NCBI GenBank assembly: GCA_021292165.1
Contig: CM037877.1
Coordinates: 212,908,716-212,972,715, forward strand
DNA: 64,000 bases
Reading direction: 5' to 3'
DNA from: Shinisaurus crocodilurus
Lineage: Eukaryota; Chordata; Lepidosauria; Squamata; Shinisauridae
This document shows, in pieces, positions 55,671 through 64,000 of this stretch. The translations under genes and the position numbers were made by a program. The notes beneath the pieces were generated by a model that was not told where the DNA came from, ran no database searches, and saw only the letters and a program-made list of their open reading frames with translations. The stretch's first letter is position 1. Each line of letters starts with the position of its first letter.

Positions 55671-55967
55671 CTTAAGCCACAGTGGGCTGCAGCACGTGCG
55701 GGTGGCTGTTTTGAATATTCAAGCTGTAACCGCAGCTTGTCATGTCATCCGAATCTGGTGAGGATGGGTTGTTGGCGTGCTTAACAAACCACCCACAACC
55801 CTAAAACAGTCCATGGGCTCTGGGTGGTTTGTTAACCATCCCAACAACCCACCCTCACCAGGTTTAGATGACATGACAAGCCACAGTCGCAGCTTGAATA
55901 TTCAAAAGCAACCCAGCACGTGCTACAACCCACCACTGTGGCTTAAACAAGCCACAGTGGGCTGCAG
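55671..55967. repeat. Fold-back element, arms ~130 bp
   Basis: Left arm 55671-55797 (CTTAAGCCACAGTGGGCTGC, TGAATATTCAAGCTG, GTCATGTCATCC, GGGTTGTT, CTTAACAAACCACCCA) pairs with 55820-55946 over nearly its full length, leaving a ~20-bp loop. A third copy of the outer arm (AAGCCACAGTGGGCTGCAG) follows at 55949-55967. Probably a palindromic MITE. Confidence 0.85.
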
Positions 55968-56252
55968 TGATCATTCTAACCTAGAAGGAGGGATGTTAGG
56001 ATCCAACCCTGTGACACATGAAGCCAATTCACCTTTTATCCCCATCAATGTATATTTCTTATTAATTAATTCAGCCAAACTTTGAATGATTTACAGAAAA
56101 CGTTTTAGCACAGGGAGTTAACTGGTTCTTGGAAGGAAAGAAAGAAAGAAAGAAAGAAAGAAACTTTTTTTCAACTTAGTAAAGATAAAATTAAGCCCGG
56201 TGTTTTAGACCTTCCAAATGTTCACTCTGAGTGATAACATATGACATATATG

Positions 56253-56328
<76 letters not shown>

Positions 56329-56669
56329 ACATATAACATATGTTCATACATATGTTATGTGTGTGTGTAACATATAGTGTACAACTTGAGTACAATCCAG
56401 CCAAATTTAAGTATTGTGAAGTCTCATGTGCTTAACTTTTCCATTGCAATCAACAGAACCTTAAAAGTACTTAAATGTGCTGGATTTGAAAGTGGATAAA
56501 GTAAACCAATAACAGTTCAGCAAAGCAGACTCAGTCTTGCTTTCCAAAGAGTTTTGTGTTTACGAAAGGGATACCACTTCAGGGTGATTTTGCAATTTGT
56601 TAAAATAGTCTTTCAGTTGGTTTCTCTACCGTTTGAAAAAAGTTACCCAGATTCCCACCATTTGCTTAC
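55968..56669. other. Part of intron 2; microsatellites
   Basis: (GAAA)n at 56137-56161 and a long interrupted (TG)n at 56250-56327. No domain. Confidence 0.75.
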
Positions 56670-56996
56670 CTTCCCAGATAGTTAGATTCACTCCAGCATA
56701 TAAACCATCATTTCTCTTGCCAATGCCACATCTGTAATTACTGGAGTCTTTCTTTTCCAGCTGTGTCATTGTCACTTGCAAAATCCCATTGTGAGGACTA
56801 TCAGATATTGACACTCTTCCTTTGTAGTCTTTATGGGTGAAATAGTTAGAGGAAATGATAGTCTGGCAAGATCTTTGGGTTTCTTTGCACCAGTATTTTC
56901 TGTCATGTCTATTGACTGTTGTGGTTAAATAGTAGCATTTAATTGTCACCGATCCTCCAACATGACTTATCAGCAGTCTTGGCCCATATAATGTGT
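56670..56996 (-). CDS. Receptor gene exon 2: pIgR-like Ig V domain 1
   Basis: 327 bp, phase 1 at both ends, donor GGAAG|GTAAGC. Two nearby acceptors are possible: TTTCAG (exon to 56996, used here) or AAAATAG six bases upstream (exon to 57002, two extra residues). Sequence landmarks: DTLYGPRLL, GGSVTIKCYY, VNRHDRKYWCKE, a second Cys pair (WC...RSC), YKGRVSISD, VTMTQLEKKDSSNYRCGIG and NLTIWE with an N-glycosylation sequon. VNRH-x-RKYWC is the CDR1-region motif of pIgR domain 1 and Fc-alpha/mu receptor domain 1, which contacts polymeric IgA/IgM in known members. Ligand here is inferred, not shown. Confidence 0.9.
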
Positions 56997-57002
56997 CTGA
57001 AA

Positions 57003-59822
57003 CTATTTTGAAAATGGGGAAGAAGCAATCAGCACATTGTCCAAGCAATAAGACAACGTATATCATTTCATTTTATCTTGTAAGTATAAGGTATAATAAA
57101 TTATCTTGCCCCAGATGCAACCAACTAAATTAATCAAATAAACTTTAATAAACTGTAAGACTGTCAATTAAGGGCAACTTGCTTATATTTCAACTTGATT
57201 CTAGAGAGTAATGAGTGGTGAGGGTGCTGGGATTCGGAAACAAACTTCCTCAGTTTGGAAACCCTATGCCTACTATAAACTGAGCCCAAACCTCCTCCAG
57301 GTTTTTGCCCCACATTGTAATGGGCTTAGTCTGACACCAGTCCTCTCTGTCATAGCCACCCTATCCCTTTCCCAACCCAACTTATAGGGTGGCCGCAGCA
57401 GGGAGGTCTCACTGTAGGCAGTGTCCCAAGCATAAGGATCCATGGGAGACATGGTTTCCATGGATCCTGACATCGTAATAGGGTCACTCCTTAGGAATCA
57501 TAGAAGCTACATTTTTCATGGATCCTTGCATCTAGGATGCCTAACACAAGTTTCTAACAGTATCCTGTCCTCAGTTATCCATCTGAGATGTAGTAGTTCC
57601 CATGGATCCTGATGACCTCACTAAAGATCCATGGGATCTGCATCTCCCATGGATCCTTATAAACAGGATGCTGCTAAAGGTCCAACAGAAGCCCTGCAGT
57701 CGGATGACCTATTTGAGAGATCTTGCCACTGTAGTGCTGCCAGGTAACTTTTGTGGAAAGGGAAGGGATTGAGTGGTACATTTTTGTTACTTTTATTAAC
57801 AGTTTATTAGAATCTTTTTCATTTTCCAATATAATATAAACAGTAAACCCCTTTCCTCCCACCTCCATCCTGCCATCTGCCCCCATTCCCTCCCATTTAG
57901 TTTCCCCCTTCCCTTCTTCATATCATCCTGTATCTAAAGAGTAAATGTTTCATGTCTGTAAGTAAAATCATTAAGCAAAAATTGGATAAATTGATAGCTA
58001 CATAGAAAAAATAAATTAAAAATAAAATTTTAAAAAAGTTGTGTCAAGCATGTCTCTTTGTTGGCCTGCACTGGTTTTGCGGTACTCTTCCTATAACTCA
58101 AAAAAACCAAACAAAAAACTTCCCCATATTAACTGGAATTTATTGTCTTTTAGTAATTTGGTGTGACATACCTTTTCATGGGCAGCGAAGGTCAATAGAC
58201 TCTGAATCCAACTGTGTATATTTAGGGGTTTCTTTGCTTTCCAGTGTTGTAGAATAATACACTTACAGAGCGATCCTATATGGCCCCTAGACAGTGTCTA
58301 GAGGGCCATAGGATCATTCTGATCCCCAGATCCAAGGTTGGAAAAGAGCTGTAAACTCAGATCTGGGGATCCACACTCGATCCCCCTTCCCCACCTTCCA
58401 GCCGGCACAGGAAGAACCGTACCAGCTGCTTCTCCGAGGTTGTAAGAGTGACCTCGGAGAAGGGGTTTAGGGGGTGGGGAGGAGATGAGACCAGCACTGC
58501 CAAGATACTATGTATCTTGGTGATGCCTCAGTCTCCTTCCCTTCCCCTCCGAAGCACCATAGTTAAGATGGATGAAATCAGTTGTCTAGCTGCTCTGCAG
58601 AGCAGGAGTGTGGAGGCGACCTTTGCCTCCACACTCCTCCCACTCTGCATAGAATGACCATAATCCTCTGAGTTTGGAGGGTTACAGGCAGCCTCATTGG
58701 ATTGCACCCTTAGCTGTTAGTGTGGTCATACTACACCATGCAGCATGCCCCATTTGCCCAGAAGGGATCCCACTAAGGCATGGGCATCTTTTACACTGAG
58801 AGAGGTCTCCAGGACCAGGTTGATCCTGGCTAGTAGGACCTCAAGCTAGTAAAGGCATCACTACTGAGTGATTTATTTTGTTTTTTAAGGCTGAAATCCT
58901 ATGCACACTTACACAGGAATAAGCCCCATTGAACTCAGTGGGGCTTACCTCTGAGTAGGCATGTATAGGATTGCACTATGAGTTGTAATTTATCACTTCC
59001 TTCACTATCTCAACAAGGAACCAATATCTCAGCAATATTTGGTAATATGCAGATTTATTTAAATTTAACTAATTAATCGGTGAGAAGACAGATGACTAAT
59101 TAACTAACATATTTTTAATAATTTAGAAATGGGTGCACTTTCTCCAACAAAAGTAACATATATTTTGACAGCTCTTGCTTTGTAGAAAAAGTCTGGATTT
59201 TCCATGGTGTAAAAGTAGTTTTCTGGAAAAGCCTAAGAACAGATTTTCTTTAGTTGCAAAATAAGCTTTCATACATTTTGGGGACTGGGTTCAAGGAGAG
59301 TGGAAGTGGGAGTACCCCTAGAAATGACACAGTACTAGCCACATTGGAACAAGGAGGTAATTAATCCAGAAGGAGTAGCTTGTATGGTTGATAAACATAG
59401 CAACAGTAGGCAAATAGGGGTGCTTCCAGATGGAGGGATACTAGTGCTAGCAGTCAGGAGGCATTCTGCAGCTATTCCATCTTTTCTTTCTTAATGGATT
59501 TTCTGCAGTAAGAAAAAATATGGAAGAAGTGGTAGGGAAACAAAGGAGGATTACAAGTGGAAGATGACATCTGGACCTCCCATAAATTTCAATGTATGAG
59601 GCAGAGCTATAGCACCATAAAATCATCTTCTGGAAGCACCAGTAGTACCAAAAGTGGACAAGGTAAGCCTGTGAGCCCATTTTCGCAGCTATTCTAGATC
59701 TCATTGATAGGAGAATAGTGGTCGTGGACCTCACCACTTCCATAATCATGCCACAAATTCATTAAAAAGAGACCTAAGAGATGGTTGGAAAGGCAAAAAC
59801 GACACTACATTTGGCTACTCAC
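57003..59822. other. Intron 1 of the receptor gene
   Basis: 57440-57660 has repeated CCATGGATCC palindromes. 57770-58020 is an AT/CT-rich stretch of unknown origin. 58887-58978 holds a palindromic AGTAAG-type repeat. No other exon seen. Confidence 0.5.
58887..58978. repeat. Palindromic short repeat, AGTAAG type
   Basis: AATCCTATGCACACTTAC...GGCATGTATAGGATT outer arms, with CCCCATTGAACTCAGTGGGG at the centre. Confidence 0.7.
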
Positions 59823-59865
59823 CATGTATCAGAATGAGCAAAAGATTCAAGGTGGTCACCATCAT
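59823..59865 (-). CDS. Receptor gene exon 1: start codon and signal peptide
   Basis: Encodes MMVTTLNLLLILIH plus one base of the next codon, then donor CATG|GTGAGT. The hydrophobic core LNLLLILI is a plausible signal peptide completed by exon 2. Phase 1 matches exon 2. Two adjacent ATGs occur; the first (59865-59863) is used. Summed CDS over seven exons is 1,179 nt (392 residues plus stop), a multiple of three. Gene order leader-Ig-Ig-stalk-TM-tail follows the pIgR/CD300 family. The 5' UTR and promoter were not resolved; no TATA box is evident. Confidence 0.78.
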
Positions 59866-60788
59866 GCTTGAATTAAAAAACATTCGAAAGGCAAAGACAT
59901 CTGACTTCTGAGCCAGGGATGGGACAGACTCCAAACACCCGTGCGAAACCTGGTAGGAATATTATCTTTTCATCCATTTGAGGTCAAAAGGCGTAAAACA
60001 GAAAAAGTGATATCCAATTTTCTAGTCTGTAGGCTGACCTTCCATGAAATACAGTATCTCTCTAACATTGATGTTTATCAGCTACACAACAAACAATGAA
60101 ATGCTTTCTGCAGGAATAAGTACACTTCCTAAAGTGTTCCCTCCCAAAGTCCCTTTGAACTCATTTGTAGGAATCAACTCCCTTTCCCTATTTTGCTTCT
60201 TGCTGGAATTTCTGGGGATTTTTTCAGCAGCTGTAACTCTGAACAGAGATAATGTTCATGCATCTGGCTGCAAGCTCTGGGACAGTTGGGGCACTAAACC
60301 ACTTCTCCATCTGAGTTAAGTATTTCCTTTTTAAATAGGTTTCTGCTTCTAATGTCTGCTGTGAAATTGCTGAACCATCAGTCAGATTTCAAAATTGCAT
60401 CTCCAACATGTGCATGATGGTGAAAGCATCAGCTTACTTGAAGCTTGCAAAGGACTTAGGGGGGAAATAAACAATTTAACCAAATCAGTGCTGCACTACA
60501 CACAGTCTGGTGGTTAAGCATGTGATCAACCCTCTCCCAGTGGACTCAGAACCAAAAAGGAACATGAAGTGGTCTTAAGCAGTCTTGGGCGCCTTCTGTA
60601 GCTTCCTTTTGGGGGATCACATGAGATGTGTTTGTTGTTCACAATTCTTCCCCATTCACATATAAGGTGGAGGATGGAGTCTAATTTTTACAACAAAAGA
60701 TGCACGTGAGTAAGGGATGCTTGATCCCATCTCAATGTTCCATCACCAACTAACCTTACCATGCTCCATAATTCACTTTTCTCTAAGG
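59866..60788. other. Upstream flank of the receptor gene
   Basis: Should contain the 5' UTR and promoter. I see no TATA box or CpG island. A GATA-like AAAAGATAAT (minus strand) is near 59965. Confidence 0.4.
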
Positions 60789-61132
60789 CAGGGGTGTTGA
60801 ACCTCTTTCAGCCCGAGGGCCAAATTCAATTTCAGAGATGCTCTCGGGGGCCACATTCCAGGTGTGAGTGGTGCTGAAAGCAAGGGGGGCCAAAAGCAAA
60901 AGGGTGGGGCCAAAATACCAGCATATTTTAGCTTAAAGCTCTTGCTGCCTTAGGAGAGGCATTTCAACCTTTCACCGTGGGAAGGAATCATGGAAAAGCC
61001 AGGAAACCATCAAATGACAGGCAGGTGGAGGGGGAGGGGGAACCACCTGATGTTATGGGGAAGGGGGCATGGCCATCTGAGGAACCCTGGAGGGCCAGAT
61101 TCGGCCCCCAGGCCTGAGGTTCAACACCCCTG
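60789..61132 (+). mobile_element. Charlie-like hAT MITE, complete
   Basis: CAGGGGTGTTGAACCT and AGGTTCAACACCCCTG are perfect inverted ends. Flanks CTCTAAGG and CTCCAAGG agree in 7 of 8. Interior GGGCCAAATTCAATT and GGGCCAGATTCGGCCC. Confidence 0.93.
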
Positions 61133-61140
61133 CTCCAAGG

Positions 61141-61830
61141 GTAGGTGACTATTTGAAGCAAGAGTGCTTAGCACCTCTGTTTGAATAAGAGCAATCCCAA
61201 TTTGATGAGGCTTAGCACACACACCCTGTTGTGCAGGCCTACTCAAATTGGGACTCAGCCTCCACATTTGCAGCCCCCTACCATCTAGGTCAATCCCTCC
61301 TGCTTTATGAATGTTCCAATGAACACTTAAAAATCCTTGAAGGGCCATTTGAGTGTTTGGCTGAAATATTCAAGCACCCCTGATTTAGCTGCCAGTCCCC
61401 CTCTCCCGTTAACCTCCTTCCCCAAGGAAAAAAGACAATTCTTTGGGGAAGGGGGGGTGCAGAGGCCAGCAGTGTTGGAGGGCTCTCTCAAGCAGGAAGT
61501 GATCCACAGAGTATCGTTTCCCACCGGAACATCATTTTCCACTGGGAACTCTGAGGCTTGTGGTCAAACCTTGGGATCTGTGGTGGAAAAAGAAAGCCCA
61601 TACCTCAGTTCCCACCAGTGGAAGTGCCCTTTGCTGTCAGAGGAAAGTGCCCTCGGGTTGCTACCTCTACCCCCTTTGGCACATTAAAGCTTTTTTTCCC
61701 TTGGAGATGGGGGGTAGCGGGGTAGGGGGTAATTGTGGGAAGTTGTGTGCATGGTTCCCAATCCGTTACTGGGGACTTCATGTTCAGCCCCAGTTATTGA
61801 ATGCAGGCATCCATCCAGAGCAAAGTTCTG
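61141..61830. other. No gene recognised
   Basis: The 116-codon plus frame at 61337-61687 has no domain. Confidence 0.5.
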
Positions 61831-62220
61831 AGTAAGGTGGCCACATATGTCCTACTTTACAAACCACAGCCCTCTGTCTGAAGGGCTGTTAGAGGACAGA
61901 CCTCTATCTGAAGGCATCCTCTGTTTGGAGGCACATTCTGCCCAAGTCCCATTTAAAGATAAAGAACCACAAAAGGGGGCTTTGAAGTTGCCCACCAACA
62001 GCACCTGGACAGCAGGCTGAATAGGCACACAGGTCACCTGGGCACAGTCTTCCCCCGCTATTATGAGATGTATTGTATTTCGATTTAAATTATAGTAATT
62101 ATTTCTAAATGTATGTCTATACATATAAATTAGCATGTGCAAATTCCATACAAATCCGCATCTTCTTTTGTCTTCTTTTTTGTGATGCATTCCTCTTTTT
62201 GAGGATGCACAGTAGGATGC
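61831..62220 (+). repeat. Interspersed repeat with AGGTGGCCAC end, copy 2
   Basis: Aligns with 2985-3465; internal CTCTGTCTGAAGG/CTCTATCTGAAGG units and the TGATGCATTCCTCTTTTTG end are shared. Confidence 0.65.
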
Positions 62221-62895
62221 TATGTGTTACATTCCTAATGGAGCGAGTGCACAGAATCCTTCTTCTGCCGAAAGATCTTTCTTGCTGGAACAGGGCTCAT
62301 TCATTCACTTCATTTATCTCACCTTGCCTACCAAGCAACCTATAAGGGATTTCCAGACCGTCTCCCAGTTTGGGTCACCTACTTAGCTTTAGAGCGGGAA
62401 CTGCAGGAGTTGTCTTCTTACTGTTCTATAAATACTATGGATACAATGTAAAATAGTCTTGATAAGATTGCCAGACATTTCTGCTCATCTGTTTTCAGTT
62501 TCTGGCACCTTGATACTGAATCTGCTTGCTTTAAGTCCCATTAAGATCACTATAAATTGAATTCAAGTAAGGACCACAATGGACCCAAAGTTTGGAGCTC
62601 CGCAATTTTCCTTTCATAAAAACAGCCACAGAAAGAAGCAATTTGGAGTGGGGCTGAGGCACAGGGCGTGGGATTCCTTTCCCCCATGCTGTTGCCCCAG
62701 TTGGGACCCACCCACCCCCAAAAGCTGCTATTATCTGCCGGAGGGGGATATTTGCAGGCTTACATTTTTGCAGCTGCTTTTACTAAAAAAAATTAATAAA
62801 AAAAAAATTAGATTCAGCACGCCAAACATAGAGCCCCAGCGTAACATGCAGTTGGGTCCTAAGTATCATTAGAACTACATTTTAATCATGGGCAC
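62221..62895. other. No gene recognised
   Basis: No domain or named repeat. Confidence 0.5.
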
Positions 62896-63083
62896 CCCAA
62901 TCCCATGCACGTTTACTCAGAGTAAGTCCCACTGTGATCAGTATGGCTTACTCCCAGGTAAATGTGCATTGGATTGTAGCCTGACAGTACAAGCCTATGC
63001 ACGTTCACTCAGAAGTAAGTCTCACTCACTAGGTTCAATGGGACTTACTCCCAGGTAAGTGCATGTAGGAATACAGTCTCAGC
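62896..63083. repeat. Two AGTAAG-type palindromic repeats side by side
   Basis: 62896-62982 and 62990-63083, each with a CATGCACG/TATGCACGTT-ACTCAGA...TACTCCCAGGTAA core. Confidence 0.75.
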
Positions 63084-63690
63084 AAAAACTTATTTTAAAA
63101 AAACTAATACACATTTCAGGTGTGTGGCTTTTCTTTTCTTTTTTTTACAACATTCCTATAGAGATAATTCAAAATCACACTCACTCTCAAAACATTCCTT
63201 ATTTAGTATCCCTCTCTGACCCCTCCCCATACAGACGTCAAAGGTTATGTTTTCCATCTTGGCAATTTCCCCAACTTTATACAGCCAGTCTGTATCTTTT
63301 TGGTGGAGAAAGAGACTTCCAATGATAATTTCTCATCATACATTATGCTACAAAGAGCCGGCAAGATCTGGCATCTGGCAAGATACAAGAGCAGTTAAGT
63401 CAACCCCCAGAAAGTCAATATTTAGTGGTACAGAAAAAAAATTGATTGAATCTGATGAAAGTTTGGAGTGGTTTGAAAAGCTGCCTATTCAGATGGTTGA
63501 TTTTGTCTTTATAGTACAGTACCTACATTGTAGGTCCTACAATAAAGTAATTTTTACTTACCTTGTGATGAATATTTAATCTGAGTATATTTTCTAGACT
63601 TCGGTTTTGACAGTAGCATCACCTACTCAAACATCCAAGTGATGTTTACTCTAATGTTTTGGATAAATATTCAAATACTATATAGAGATA
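63084..63690. other. No gene recognised
   Basis: AT-rich; no domain. Confidence 0.5.
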
Positions 63691-64000
63691 GATACCGTAT
63701 ATACTCGAATACAAGTCGAGTTTTTCAGCACATTTTTTGTGCTGAAAAATGCCCCCCTCGACTTATAAGTGGGTCAGCGCTCCCCCAGGACCCCCGCTGC
63801 CACCGCCAGGCACCCCCCTCCACCCCCAGGACCCCTGCTGCCACCCCCAGGACCCCTGCTGCCACCCCCAGACACCCCACCCACACCCCCGTACCTGCAC
63901 CCGCCGCCGCCGAAGCCCCTCCCCCGTCGAAGCCACGCCGCGCCGCAGTCCCCCCATGCCACCCCCACGCTACCCCTAGACACCCCCCGTCACCGTACCT
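63691..64000. repeat. Left part of a repeat with TATACTCGAATACAAGTCGA end, cut by window
   Basis: CCGTATATACTCGAATACAA is followed by a perfect hairpin (TTTTTCAGCACA...TGTGCTGAAAAA) and a C-rich array of ~21-bp units (CACCCCCAGGACCCCTGCTGC). It resembles a non-autonomous DNA transposon whose right end lies outside. Confidence 0.6.

Noticed and set aside
1..64000. CRISPR arrays, operons, bacterial promoters
   Set aside because: No spaced direct-repeat array, no compact gene packing, and clear vertebrate introns and retroelements.

Overview
ORGANISM. This is vertebrate nuclear DNA, most likely from a squamate reptile (a lizard). The basis is the mix of mobile elements: CR1 and L2 LINEs, one L2 with an intact ORF, an L1, many short hAT-type elements with 8-bp target duplications, MIR/CORE-like tRNA SINEs ending in an L2-like tail, a 5S-rRNA-headed SINE with a CR1 tail, and a Ty1/copia fragment. 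There is also one intron-containing immune-receptor gene. Nothing prokaryotic, no CRISPR array and no rRNA operon is present. LAYOUT. 0-33 kb is gene-poor and repeat-rich. It holds the copia RT remnant (0-0.7 kb), decayed L2 pieces, a 792-bp hAT element built from GACTCG motifs (5.1-5.9 kb), a near-complete APE-type LINE of unassigned clade (9.4-13.8 kb), a probable solo LTR (18.5-19.0 kb), a 5'-truncated CR1 (25.3-27.1 kb), several hAT elements and scattered SINEs. 33.7-59.9 kb is one host gene on the minus strand, reconstructed here from seven exons: leader, Ig V domain 1, Ig V domain 2, repeat-bearing stalk, transmembrane segment, cytoplasmic exon, and a terminal exon with an ITIM-like tyrosine. 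All phases fit, and the summed CDS of 1,179 nt gives 392 residues. It looks like a two-Ig-domain member of the pIgR / Fc-alpha-mu receptor / CD300 family. 60-64 kb is upstream flank with more repeats. WHAT LIES INSIDE THE GENE. Its introns carry an L1 (about 5.5 kb) nested in a hAT element, with a 16-bp target duplication. They also carry a full-length L2 (3.8 kb, uninterrupted 1,054-codon ORF, two 5' monomers each with a TATA-like box, 9-bp target duplication) only 140 bp upstream of the stalk exon. Both LINEs lie in the sense direction of the host gene. Two SINE families have plausible LINE partners in the same window: 5S-CR1 SINE with CR1, and MIR-like SINE with L2. LIMITS. Calls rest on reading the sequence and the supplied translations. 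Repeat names are by resemblance. Exon calls rest on splice consensus, phase and Ig-fold motifs, without transcript evidence.
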